DNA of 64,000 nucleotides from Kamptonema formosum PCC 10802 (lineage in GTDB: Bacteria; Cyanobacteriota; Cyanobacteriia; Cyanobacteriales; Oscillatoriaceae). Under the pieces are notes generated by a model that saw only the letters and a program-made list of their open reading frames with translations, did no database searches and was not told where the DNA came from. Both the position numbers and the translations under genes were made by a program. Numbering within the stretch: position 1 is the first letter of the stretch; every line of letters begins with the position of its first letter. The stretch lies in NCBI RefSeq assembly GCF_000332335.1, contig NZ_KB235948.1, forward strand, positions 3,416,970-3,480,969. Direction: 5' to 3'. Positions 1 to 8,410 of the stretch are shown here, in pieces.

Positions 1-60
1 TTAGCCCAAAGGTTCGTAGTTGGGCTTTAGCCCAAAGGTTCGTAGTTGGGCTTTAGCCCC
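1..60. repeat. GTAGTTGGGC dispersed repeat, two copies
   Basis: Two direct copies, 25 bp apart, of a unit built on TTAGCCC...GTAGTTGGGC. GGGCTTTAGCCC is a palindromic core. The same unit recurs near 0.72, 10.2, 41.9, 42.0, 53.6 and 60.8 kb, so it is a dispersed genomic repeat. Confidence 0.85.
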
Positions 61-185
61 ACAGGGGGTGTCATCCTGGGGATTGCGGAGTTTCGCTTGG
101 CACCAGCCAATCGCGCTACTGTTCGTGATATATTTATAACGTGAAATGAAAAAACTGGCAATACCTGCCAGATAGCATCTCTAAA

Positions 186-534
186 ATGGCCATTCCGAAC
201 GAAATCACAGCCCTCATAGAACGGCTGAACCAAGAGCTGGAGCGGATTGAGTGGGGAGCGGCAGCGGGACTGACCATTGCCAGACCGCTCTTATACCAGT
301 TCCCATAAAATGCGAGGCTGGTTCAGTTGTTTTCCACTCTCAACAATGCCCTATTTTTTTCGCGACACTTCCAGAAGGCGCATCCAAATGGCACTTGATA
401 GCATATCGCTTCCCAGTGTAGATGCTGAGGTCATTCAGGAAGCAGTAGAAGATTTGGCAGAGTTGCTGGGGCGGGTGATGGAAGTCAAAATATTAGTGAA
501 TAGCGTTCTGAGTATTTTGGAGAATTTGACATGA
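186..534 (+). pseudogene. small conserved protein, broken by a stop and a frameshift
   Basis: Reading from ATG 186 gives a helical start (MAIPNEITALIERLNQELER), then hits TAA at 306-308. The same frame continues with NARLVQLFSTLNNALFF up to a T7 run at 354-360. After dropping one T the +1 frame continues DTSRRRIQMALDS and runs to a stop at 532-534, ending ILENLT. The three pieces read as one protein of about 115 residues. I recall similar small helical proteins in filamentous cyanobacteria, sometimes mislabelled as restriction subunit S, but assign no function. The last codon overlaps the next start as ATGA, so the two were once translationally coupled. Confidence 0.65.
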
Positions 535-710
535 CACAACCATCCCTGACAGAAGAGCAAGAGGCGAAACTCGCAGCTGCTCTAGAAATTGCAAAGATTG
601 CTGAACAGAAAGCTAAAGAAATGAGCGCTATGGCTGGGGCTATAGCTGAAAAATATCAAAAACGTATCTATGAAGCTGCCCTGGCAGCAAAACAGAAGAA
701 AGGGGAGTAA
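531..710 (+). CDS. small Ala/Lys/Glu-rich helical protein (59 aa)
   Basis: ATG 531 overlaps the stop of the preceding broken gene (ATGA), the usual sign of translational coupling. The 59-residue product starts MTQPSLTEEQEAKLAAALEI and continues as one charged, alanine-rich helix to KQKKGE. It has no Cys, no membrane segment and no catalytic motif. It is short, so the case for a real gene rests on the coupling, the clean helix and the codon pattern. Function unknown; it may pair with the helical protein upstream, which is now disabled. Confidence 0.55.
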   Translation: MTQPSLTEEQEAKLAAALEIAKIAEQKAKEMSAMAGAIAEKYQKRIYEAALAAKQKKGE

Positions 711-714
711 AAAC

Positions 715-755
715 GCTTGTAGTTGGGCTTCAGCCCACAGTTTGTAGTTGGGCTG
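715..755. repeat. GTAGTTGGGC repeat, two copies
   Basis: Two units of the dispersed repeat (TTGTAGTTGGGCTTCAGCCC and TTTGTAGTTGGGCTGAG) follow the stop of the 59-aa gene directly and could form a hairpin in its 3' UTR. Confidence 0.8.
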
Positions 756-782
756 AGAGTGCGGCACCCCACAACAAACAGA

Positions 783-953
783 TATAGCAGTAGGCACTTA
801 GGGAAAGGACTTGGGGTTTAACATGATGTAGGGGCGGGTTCACCCACAACCTGTGCCACACAGCTACAACACCGATAAACCCGCCCCTAACCTCTGATAT
901 ACCAGCAGTCATATTGGGCCATCAGTGTCTTAACCAATATGACTGCTGCTATA
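783..953. mobile_element. MITE-like element, family A copy 1
   Basis: The element starts TATAGCAGTAGGCACTTAGG and ends CCAATATGACTGCTGCTATA, the family A ends seen again at 59.6, 59.9, 61.8 and 62.5 kb. It holds a GGGGCGGGTT/AACCCGCCCC palindrome near 831-892. At its right end is a strong extra hairpin: 898-917 pairs with 934-953 with 19 of 20 matches around a 16-nt loop. There is no transposase, so it would have to be mobilised in trans. Its right terminus contains the start codon of the S8 protease. Confidence 0.75.
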
Positions 954-2630
954 ATTGCCCACCCCACCCTTGACAAGATCCAGGAAATCCTCAATCGCCA
1001 GGACTTAGAGATTGTCCGCAAGCTCCGCTTCAGCCAAAATCGCTACTTAGTGCGCTCCAAATCAGCATCAGACACCGCTATCCTGGATGTAGCCAACCGG
1101 CTCTATCAGGTTGCAGGGGTAAAATCTGCAATGCCTAATTTCATCCAGTCTATCTCCGATGAAGTGCCGGCACCTGCAAACAGCAGCAAAACTCCCTCAG
1201 AAACTCCTAACCAATTGAGCGGCACTCCCAGGAATCTGCCGGGTGGGGGGCAAACCTCCTTTCATACCGCTTTGCTGCCGCTTCTGTGGCATCTGGACAG
1301 CACCCACTTGACTCAGTGTTTGAATCAGAAACAGCTGACTTGGGAGTGCCTGCAGCAACCCATTTCTGACAGCCGAGTTTTGCCTTCCCGCACAGACATT
1401 CGCGCTGTGGAGGCTTGGCAGCAGGGCAAAAACGGCGGCAAGGGCGTCGTGGTGGCAGTAATTGACAGTCTGATTCAGTGGCAGCACCCTGACTTAAAGA
1501 ATAATCTCTTTACCGTGGGCAATCCTCCCGACAAATTGCCCGGTGAGATATCCGGCTGGGATTGGGCCCAGAATGACCCCGACACGAACATCAGCAAGGA
1601 GGAAATTAACGATCTAAATCCGATTTTTAAGGACACTTTTAACCTGTCAGACGCCGAGTTGATTTGGAAATACCCCAACATTGCAGAGGGAGTTATACAA
1701 TCTCCCCTCTGTCAGCAACAGCCCTCCATTTGCTCAAAGAAAAAGGTTGCGGATCTGATGCGCCGGTGGCTTCGCGCAAAAATAACAGCTGAGTTTCACG
1801 GCACTTGGAGTGCGGGAGTGATTGCGGCACGCTCGCCGAATGGCCAAGGTTTGCTAGGCGTCGCTCCCAATGTCCGGATTTTGCCGGTGCGCGTTTTTGG
1901 TTTGGGGGGCAAGATTACTTCAGACAGTCTCGTAGAGGCGATCGGGTACGCAGCGGCGAGAGGTGCGGATATCATCAATATGAGCTTGGGCAGTTCTTTC
2001 CCAAATTCGGCTGTGGCGCTTCAGATAATGGACGTTCAGGCTGCCAATCCCAACTTAGTAATTGTTGCTTCCGCCGGCAATGACAGCTTGCCGTCTGTAA
2101 ATTTTCCTGCTGCTTTTCCAGGAGTCGTTTCAGTGGGAGCCACCAACCTGCAAGGAAACCGCGCACCGTACAGTAACTTTTCACCTGATTTGTATGTCGT
2201 AGCACCGGGCGGCGACTTAGAAACGATCGCACGTTTAGGCGGTATTTTGACCACAGGTGGCACCTTTTCGAGTGAATTCTGGCAAGGCATCGAGGTGCCG
2301 ACTTCTCGTTGGGGAAACGAGCTAGATCCGACCGGGGGATATTATTGGGTGCAAGGAACCTCTTTCTCCGCACCGGCTGTCTCAGGGGTATTTGCCCTGA
2401 TGAAAGGGGAAGATTCCGCTAGCCGGCTGAATCGGGAGCAACTCGTAACCATCCTCAAGAAAACATCCAGTTACAGCGGATTGAAAGTGTCGCAACAGGA
2501 TGCCGATTTTTACCAGTCTCGGCTCCGGGAAGGCTCGGTGCCAAGCAAAGGATTTTCAACCTTGACCATTTGTCTCTCCAACTTCCTGAAAGGATCTCCT
2601 GTAAATTCTCCGATAACCTGCAACTCCTGA
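939..2630 (+). CDS. subtilisin-like serine protease (peptidase S8)
   Basis: A 563-residue protease of the subtilase clan. The triad reads Asp176 (VVVAVIDSLIQWQHPDL), His287 (EFHGTWSAGVIAA) and Ser475 (GTSFSAPAVSGVFALM), with Asn381 of ASAGND as oxyanion-hole residue. Residues 1-70 resemble a propeptide/I9-like region and 80-110 are a Pro/Ser-rich linker. No signal peptide is visible. The only plausible start, ATG 939, lies inside the terminal inverted repeat of a MITE, so MTAAI is element-encoded and the native N-terminus has probably been lost or replaced. The last ~30 codons are antisense to the CHAT gene and are probably not native. Catalytic residues are intact, so activity is possible. 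Confidence 0.9.
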   Translation: MTAAIIAHPTLDKIQEILNRQDLEIVRKLRFSQNRYLVRSKSASDTAILDVANRLYQVAGVKSAMPNFIQSISDEVPAPANSSKTPSETPNQLSGTPRNLPGGGQTSFHTALLPLLWHLDSTHLTQCLNQKQLTWECLQQPISDSRVLPSRTDIRAVEAWQQGKNGGKGVVVAVIDSLIQWQHPDLKNNLFTVGNPPDKLPGEISGWDWAQNDPDTNISKEEINDLNPIFKDTFNLSDAELIWKYPNIAEGVIQSPLCQQQPSICSKKKVADLMRRWLRAKITAEFHGTWSAGVIAARSPNGQGLLGVAPNVRILPVRVFGLGGKITSDSLVEAIGYAAARGADIINMSLGSSFPNSAVALQIMDVQAANPNLVIVASAGNDSLPSVNFPAAFPGVVSVGATNLQGNRAPYSNFSPDLYVVAPGGDLETIARLGGILTTGGTFSSEFWQGIEVPTSRWGNELDPTGGYYWVQGTSFSAPAVSGVFALMKGEDSASRLNREQLVTILKKTSSYSGLKVSQQDADFYQSRLREGSVPSKGFSTLTICLSNFLKGSPVNSPITCNS

Positions 2631-4282
2631 GCCGGCAAAAAGAATCCGTGCGTGGCGATATGCAGAAAACTCGGAGCTTGAACCTCCTTGAGAGCTGTCT
2701 CAGTCGCTTCCGCTCCCAACAACAGTTTCAAATTCTTGGGCAAAATGTCTTTGAGCGCCTCAGCTTCTGCTTTTGTACCGGACAGCTTCCCATATTTAAG
2801 TGTAGCAAAATCCCCAGAGCGGCGGTTTTCCCCGCCGCGAGTGCCGGCAGCACTGGCAACACCACTGCTGTCAAAATCTGGGTCAGCCATAACCACCGGC
2901 CCCTGCCGGCTCATAGATTGAACCTGAAACCGCAGCAAATCCCGTCCTGAAGTAAGATAGGTAAAAGAATATCCCCTAATCAGGTAATTATTTTTCTCAT
3001 CAGCCAGCGCCTCGAAAGGAATTAGATTCAGTTCCCCGTCAGGAGAAAGCAGCAGCCGGTCGGCATTTCCCAACAGCGGACGAAGGGGAGCCATCACCTT
3101 TTCATCCAGCAACCGAGCCACTTGTTTGACTTCGGTTTGATTTGACAGCGCTTGGCGGAAATCTTTAACAGCTTCCTCGATCTTTGCCGCTTCCCCCAAA
3201 TCAACCCATCTGGGATTGCCTTGGCGGCGCAGCACCGCTGCAGCATAGCGCGGTTTTAACCAATTTTCGCCCGGTTTAGCGCCTTTATCCCAAGGGGAAT
3301 AACGCACCAGCTCAACCAAAGCAGCGTCAGGAGGAATCAACTTTTGGATGCCTTCGAGCGTCACCGGCTGCTCCTCAGCGCGGAATTCAGCGCTGCGGGC
3401 GCTCACCGCCTCTTGCAGCTGCTCCTCTTTCTGCTTAAGTTCCTCAAACGTCGCCTTGTACTGGTCGGGCGTCATCGGGTTCTGGCTCTGTTCCCTAAAT
3501 ACCAAGTTGGCAAGCTGCTGTCGCGTTTCCAGCAGCTCGTCAAGCAGTTTTTGGGCTTGCGGATCGTCCTGGAGGCGGGTGCGCAGCCCCTGCATGGCGT
3601 CTGTTACCGCCTCCAGCACCCGCCCCTTGCGGCGCAGCGCCACAGTCATGGCCAAACGCGCCGCTTCAGGGCTGTCAGGCGCATCTTGCAGGTGCAGAGA
3701 TATTGTCGAGTCGGTTGTGCCCTGGAGGGTGGCCATGTAGGCCCGCTTGCGGTCTTCCGAACCGAGCGCCAGGATGGGACCGAGGTTTTTTTCTTCGATA
3801 TCAGTGCCGCGAGTCTGAAATTCAATGGCACGAGCGATATCTCCCCGATCCCGGTACAGCGCTGCCAAGTTGTTGAGGCTGGCGGCTACATTGGGATGCT
3901 CTCGCCCCAGCGCCTTCTCCCGGATAGCCAGGGCGCGTTGCAGCAGCGGCTCTGCTTTGGCGTAGTTCCCCACATTGCGGTACAGCCCTACCAAGTTGTT
4001 GAGGCTGGCGGCGACAGCGGGATGCTCGGGCCCCAGCGCCTTCTCCAGGATAGCCAGAAAGCTTTCTGCTCTGGGTAGAGCCTCAGCATATTTGCCTTCC
4101 CCGTAAAGTCTTAATGATTCTTGCATCAGCCGCGCTGCCTCTTCCAGCTGATTCGATTGAGCCGCTGACTCCGGGGGATTCACCGGCTTTTGCGATCGCA
4201 CCGGCACGCCCACCACCAACCCCAGCGCTACCGCCAGCATCACCGATCGCAACACTCCTTTTATAACCCGCACGCTGAGCAT
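2510..4282 (-). CDS. TPR and CHAT-domain protein, C-terminally truncated
   Basis: A 590-residue protein with an N-terminal signal peptide (VMLAVALGLVVGVPVRSQ), tetratricopeptide repeats at about 45-160 (two near-identical units on ASLNNL..LYR), a helical middle, and a CHAT caspase-like domain from about 350. The CHAT His is visible in FLHIATHGFF near residue 545. The segment that should follow NPLL, with the catalytic Cys (usually an SACET-type motif), is absent. The frame instead ends in ten residues (GTEPSRSRDW) read antisense from the S8 protease gene. TPR-CHAT proteins are common in filamentous cyanobacteria. Without its Cys this copy should be proteolytically dead, though the TPR part could still bind partners. 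Confidence 0.85.
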   Translation of the reverse strand: MLSVRVIKGVLRSVMLAVALGLVVGVPVRSQKPVNPPESAAQSNQLEEAARLMQESLRLYGEGKYAEALPRAESFLAILEKALGPEHPAVAASLNNLVGLYRNVGNYAKAEPLLQRALAIREKALGREHPNVAASLNNLAALYRDRGDIARAIEFQTRGTDIEEKNLGPILALGSEDRKRAYMATLQGTTDSTISLHLQDAPDSPEAARLAMTVALRRKGRVLEAVTDAMQGLRTRLQDDPQAQKLLDELLETRQQLANLVFREQSQNPMTPDQYKATFEELKQKEEQLQEAVSARSAEFRAEEQPVTLEGIQKLIPPDAALVELVRYSPWDKGAKPGENWLKPRYAAAVLRRQGNPRWVDLGEAAKIEEAVKDFRQALSNQTEVKQVARLLDEKVMAPLRPLLGNADRLLLSPDGELNLIPFEALADEKNNYLIRGYSFTYLTSGRDLLRFQVQSMSRQGPVVMADPDFDSSGVASAAGTRGGENRRSGDFATLKYGKLSGTKAEAEALKDILPKNLKLLLGAEATETALKEVQAPSFLHIATHGFFLPAQELQVIGEFTGDPFRKLERQMVKVENPLLGTEPSRSRDW

Positions 4283-4349
4283 TATTTTTCTTTTGTTCTA
4301 GGGCCATTGCCACCCGGCGTCCAGTTGCCGTGGTGGCTGATTATAGATA

Positions 4350-4721
4350 ACTCAAGTTGCTACCTACAAGTCTAAGCATCTCGATCCCCCCAAACGGGGC
4401 GGTCTCCGTGTGCCGCACCGCCCCTACTTTGGGGGGCTTTGAGTATTTCCCCCCCTTTGTAGGGGCGGGTCCCCGTGCCACTGGTGTCAACTTAAGCTCC
4501 CGGCGATTGGAAATCGCTGCTACACAAACCAAGTCCGCCTGCGCGGACTTAAGAGAAGAGCTAGAATCTTAAAACCCGCGCAGGCGGGTTTTGTCTGTAT
4601 AGCTGCGGTTTCAACCGCCGGGAGACTATGGGACACAGCTTAAGTTGACACTAATGGTCCCCGTGCCCGCCCCGGCTAGGGGGGGATCTCACCTGACTCA
4701 CTGGTAAGTAGCAACTTGAGT
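4350..4721. mobile_element. MITE-like element, family D (outer)
   Basis: A perfect 14-bp terminal inverted repeat, ACTCAAGTTGCTAC at 4350-4363 and its complement at 4708-4721, is flanked on both sides by the 8-bp direct repeat TATAGATA (4342-4349 and 4722-4729), which looks like a target-site duplication. There is no coding capacity. Inside are G/C-rich palindromes and a second complete inverted-repeat element. Confidence 0.75.
4484..4651. mobile_element. MITE-like element nested in the family D element
   Basis: A perfect 15-bp terminal inverted repeat (GTGTCAACTTAAGCT at 4484-4498, complement at 4637-4651) encloses about 140 bp with a smaller hairpin (AACCCGCGCAGGCGGGTTTT). It splits a GGGGCGGGT...CCCGCCCC palindrome, and GGTCCCCGTGCC is found on both sides, so it inserted after the host repeat. 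A similar end, GGTGTCAACTTTAGCGCC, is found near 17.31 kb. Confidence 0.7.
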
Positions 4722-4955
4722 TATAGATAGTATCCTAACACAATTCAGGTTTCATTTTGTAGGCTGTTTCAAATTTAGTAACCGGCTCCCCCAACACGGA
4801 TAGCGCTGGATATTAAAACGTCGGGTGCGTTCCGCATCATCCATTCTCGCACAATGGTGCCGGCTCGCACAACGCACCGCTACAGGGGGGGGTGCGTTCC
4901 ACCTTCCCGATTTCCGCACACAAATAAGGGGTGCGATCGGGCGGACCCCTACAAC

Positions 4956-7900
4956 TTATTGAATGGGATACCCGCCCTGTTCAATTATAGCAGTATCTAT
5001 TTCCTCCATCAACCGAATCGTTTCAGCCAAAACAGAGACTATCTGCTGGTAGCGCTCTAACTCCCCGTAACTCAGTTGCCGGTTTTTGCGGTCTTTCAAC
5101 CACTTCTCGCAGACTTGATAGCCGCCAATATGGAACTTCCAAACCTCTGAAGGGACGCCTTCAAAATATTGAGTATTGTTAATCCAGACGCGCCCCTGTT
5201 CCGCACCCTGTCCTGGTTCAGTGTAACGCACCGCAACAACAGTGTCATTCCCCGCCACAGGATAAGCGGTGATTTCCGGAAGCATCTCTTCCATTAGATG
5301 CAGTTTAACAAGTTGACTGCCCAGATTGCAGAGAGTGCGGAACAAATCAGGAATTGAAGTCAAAGGTAAGCGGGGAAAGTCAATTTTGAGCAATTCCGCA
5401 TAGCGACTGCGGTAGGTGGGAGAATGAAACACCGCATACAGATAATCAAACACATCCTCTGGCCCAAATGTCTGTTCGCAGTCGCCCTTGCCATCCGCAA
5501 GAAATTCCATCCCTAACCGCGCTGAGAAATCCTCGATAAATTTTGCTGAGAGGTTACACCGGCGCACCATTCCCATATCTCTCTCAGCTTGGGTTTCGGG
5601 GTAGAGATAGAGAGGGAATACAAATCCATTGTTTGAGGTTTTGGGCGACATGCAAATGACCTCCACAATATTGCGACTCACTTGTGCGTGCTGGAATGTC
5701 TCGCCCTTAGTAAGTCGGGAAGTAATAAGAGCTAAATTTTCCCCCGCCAGCAGGTGGCGCATCACCTCACCGCGAGGCATGCAATGGAACCCCCGTGACT
5801 TCCCCGTATAATAGGTGTAGCGAACATCGAACGGACGGTACAGTACAGGTGCGACTAACTCTGGAAAAGGCCCCGATTCTTTTGTTATTAAAAAAGGGTG
5901 ATTACTCACATCCTTCTGAGCAAAATAAACCTTCCAGTCTCGCGCATCTTTGCCCAAATTGTATTTCAACCGCGCCTCTTCTGGGGGAAGCTTAGCGAAA
6001 TCAGATACAGTTTTCCAGAGGTCATCTTCAGTAAAGTGAACAGTCAGCGCATCCCTGGCGGTGACTATTCCCACACTGTTGGCGGGGAAAATATCCGTTA
6101 CTTTCCATCCCGCCTCATATTCTGCCAATAAGTCAGTTTCTAGGGGCACAAAAAGGTAAAAAGGTGACTGCGGTGCCAGAGTTTTCCACTGTGTTGTAGA
6201 AATATCATTCTCCCACAGCCAGTGATACTTGCCCCCGACGAGATTGCCACCGGCAATTGACTCTCCATATACCTCCCGCACCCCCCACAAATCCGCATGG
6301 AGGACAGTGGCAATCCCCCGCACACCCCCGGAGTGCGGTTTCTTGACAAAAATCCCGATAGCAACCCCCTGCTGGATGTCAAAAACATTCTCATCCTTGG
6401 AACCGTCAGGACAGCGCTCTTTTTTCTTGCTGTTGCCATGCAAGTCCAGGATATAGATATCGTCAAAAGTCGCGAGCAAGCTTTGGCGCATTCCGCGAAA
6501 AGTGGGATTGTCGAGGTAGCCGTGATTGGTAACAAAGGCAAGGATTCCGCAGCCGGTTTGTTCAATCTTCCACTGGGCGAACCGGATAAATTTCACATAA
6601 TCATCATTCAGCCATTTAGGGTTTTTCTCCCCAAGCGGCTTCCCATCTACTTCAAAGTAGTTTCCCGTTGGACAATCTGTCAGAGGGTTTTTTCCTCTCA
6701 GCAAATCCGCAATCCATGTCAGCCCGCTATTTGCAGAATGCCCCGAATACGGCGGATTGCCCAGCACCACCATTACAGGAGCGTTTTGCTTGACATCTTT
6801 TGCTCTATCCGCCTCATCGCGAATCCAATTCGTAAATCCATCAGCCGGTGGAATCTGAAACGCCTCTTGCAGCGTATTCGTCAGATAAATATGCAATCGC
6901 TGATCTCCTGTAAACTCACAGCCGAGTTCTTTCAATTGCAGCCCCAACTTCATGTGAGCCACCGTATAGGGAGCCATCAGCAGCTCAAAGCCAAACAGCC
7001 GGGGTAACAAGTGCTGACTCACATACCCTGACCACATTCCCTTCTGAGACTTAAAAGATTCATAAATGCGGTCAATCACCCCCTGTAAAAACGTACCTGT
7101 ACCCGTAGCGGGGTCAAGGATTAATACCCTGTGAGTCTCCATCTCAGCTTTCCCCAAACCCCCCTTTTTCCCGGAGAGAGACGGCGGAGGTGAGGGGAGA
7201 GAAATCTTGGTGTCATCCGCCAAACCCTTATTAATTCCAAAATCCGTTTTCAGAAGACAGTCAACACTGCGGACAATATAAGAAACCACCGGTTCCGGCG
7301 TATAATAAACCCCCCGCGCTTCCCGCATTTTGGGGTCATACTCAGCCAAAAATGTCTCGTAAAAGTGAACAACAGGGTCTTCCTGTCGGGTGCGCTTGCC
7401 GAAATCTTGGAGAATCTCATCCATATCAGTCCGCTTGAGCACTTCTGCTAAATCATCCACCGCCCAAGCCACTCGCTCATCTAAATTCGGCCCCGCAATG
7501 TGACCGAACATATCCCGCAGGAACGGATTCGTCTTGGGCAATTCGTAGGGCGCATCCCGGCGGTAAAATCGCGAACAGTCTTTAGTATTGCAACAAGCCG
7601 CAAACATATTATAACATATCGTCTGGGCGTACATATCCGCAAACTGTTCCTGAGTCAAATCCCGCAACAGCACCTTGCGAAAAGACTCCAATTGCCCCCG
7701 AAGTGACCCCCCTTTATCGTCATCTGCAAACGCTTGTCCAATCGCCTCTCGAATTATCTGAGCCAGCGCCGCCATGCGTTTTGCCAATTCCCTCGGACTG
7801 CTAACTGAAAGAGCTTCCATGCTGAGAAACTGAGTCAGTAACTGAGTCACTTCCTCAACCCCGCTTGCTTCTAGCTTCAGCTTTTTATTGCGGCCAAATT

Positions 7901-8255
7901 TAGCAAGTCTTGCTGTAAGGCGACGCTCACCTCCCACATACCAGCGAAACTCAAGATAATCCGTCAAAATCAGATTGGCAAACCCTTTCAGATAGCGTTC
8001 CATCTGAGCGCTGCGCTCTTCCTTCTCCAGCGATTTGCCCACATCTTTTGCTTCCACATAACCCATAACCGCTTGACCCCGCGCTATCATATAATCAGGC
8101 GCACCGCACTGACTCCGCTTGGGTTCATTGGTGGCGCAGATTCCGGGAAATAGAGACTCAATTAACGCCTGAAGTGCGGAGCGGTGAGTGTGCTCAGTAG
8201 CTTGACCGGACTGTAGATTTGCTTCTATGGCCTTCAGATACTCTTGAAATGGCAC
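4956..8255 (-). CDS. single-chain restriction-modification enzyme (type IIG/ISP-like)
   Basis: Nuclease and adenine methyltransferase in one ~1,100-residue chain. The N-terminus carries a PD-(D/E)XK-like pattern (APDYMIARG, then GYVEAKDVGKSL, about 50-72). A helical linker follows, then the N6-MTase with motif I DPATGTGTFLQG near 380 and motif IV NPPYSGH near 498; the C-terminal half is the likely target-recognition region. I chose GTG 8255 (VPFQEYLKAI) because GAGAGGGGAT lies just upstream; the frame stays open to 8360. No helicase motifs are visible, so it is unlike full type ISP enzymes. About 17 residues before motif I (SPPPSLSGKKGGLGKAE) look like an in-frame repeat insertion. It stands alone, as expected for a self-contained R-M enzyme. 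Confidence 0.85.
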   Translation of the reverse strand: MPFQEYLKAIEANLQSGQATEHTHRSALQALIESLFPGICATNEPKRSQCGAPDYMIARGQAVMGYVEAKDVGKSLEKEERSAQMERYLKGFANLILTDYLEFRWYVGGERRLTARLAKFGRNKKLKLEASGVEEVTQLLTQFLSMEALSVSSPRELAKRMAALAQIIREAIGQAFADDDKGGSLRGQLESFRKVLLRDLTQEQFADMYAQTICYNMFAACCNTKDCSRFYRRDAPYELPKTNPFLRDMFGHIAGPNLDERVAWAVDDLAEVLKRTDMDEILQDFGKRTRQEDPVVHFYETFLAEYDPKMREARGVYYTPEPVVSYIVRSVDCLLKTDFGINKGLADDTKISLPSPPPSLSGKKGGLGKAEMETHRVLILDPATGTGTFLQGVIDRIYESFKSQKGMWSGYVSQHLLPRLFGFELLMAPYTVAHMKLGLQLKELGCEFTGDQRLHIYLTNTLQEAFQIPPADGFTNWIRDEADRAKDVKQNAPVMVVLGNPPYSGHSANSGLTWIADLLRGKNPLTDCPTGNYFEVDGKPLGEKNPKWLNDDYVKFIRFAQWKIEQTGCGILAFVTNHGYLDNPTFRGMRQSLLATFDDIYILDLHGNSKKKERCPDGSKDENVFDIQQGVAIGIFVKKPHSGGVRGIATVLHADLWGVREVYGESIAGGNLVGGKYHWLWENDISTTQWKTLAPQSPFYLFVPLETDLLAEYEAGWKVTDIFPANSVGIVTARDALTVHFTEDDLWKTVSDFAKLPPEEARLKYNLGKDARDWKVYFAQKDVSNHPFLITKESGPFPELVAPVLYRPFDVRYTYYTGKSRGFHCMPRGEVMRHLLAGENLALITSRLTKGETFQHAQVSRNIVEVICMSPKTSNNGFVFPLYLYPETQAERDMGMVRRCNLSAKFIEDFSARLGMEFLADGKGDCEQTFGPEDVFDYLYAVFHSPTYRSRYAELLKIDFPRLPLTSIPDLFRTLCNLGSQLVKLHLMEEMLPEITAYPVAGNDTVVAVRYTEPGQGAEQGRVWINNTQYFEGVPSEVWKFHIGGYQVCEKWLKDRKNRQLSYGELERYQQIVSVLAETIRLMEEIDTAIIEQGGYPIQ
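7140..7202. repeat. low-complexity repeat inserted in frame in the R-M gene
   Basis: A pyrimidine/purine-biased stretch (CCCAAACCCCCCTTTTTCCC...GGCGGAGGTGAGGGGAG) encodes a Ser/Pro/Gly/Lys-rich insert between LADDTKI and METHRVLILDP of the methyltransferase. It resembles the intergenic C-rich repeats near 10.36, 35.2 and 37.45 kb. The insert keeps the frame and sits just ahead of the SAM-binding motif. Confidence 0.5.
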
Positions 8256-8410
8256 GATCCCCTCTCTTCCACCGACTTCCTCTAACAAACACCAGCATAA
8301 CACAGAAACACCATCTGTTTTTCCCTCTTCTTTGGCGTAACCGGAACGGGGGCGGTTCAAACCCTACCCCATGCTACCATAATAAATCATCTATCACTCA
8401 CCAAACGCCC

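Noticed and set aside
1805-2373. Long frames on either strand inside the protease gene
   Set aside because: They are shadows of the protease; the triad and family motifs are all in the main frame.
4956-8255. A BREX PglX-type methylase or phage-defence island
   Set aside because: An N-terminal nuclease-like motif is present and no brx/pgl neighbours exist; a stand-alone type IIG enzyme is simpler.
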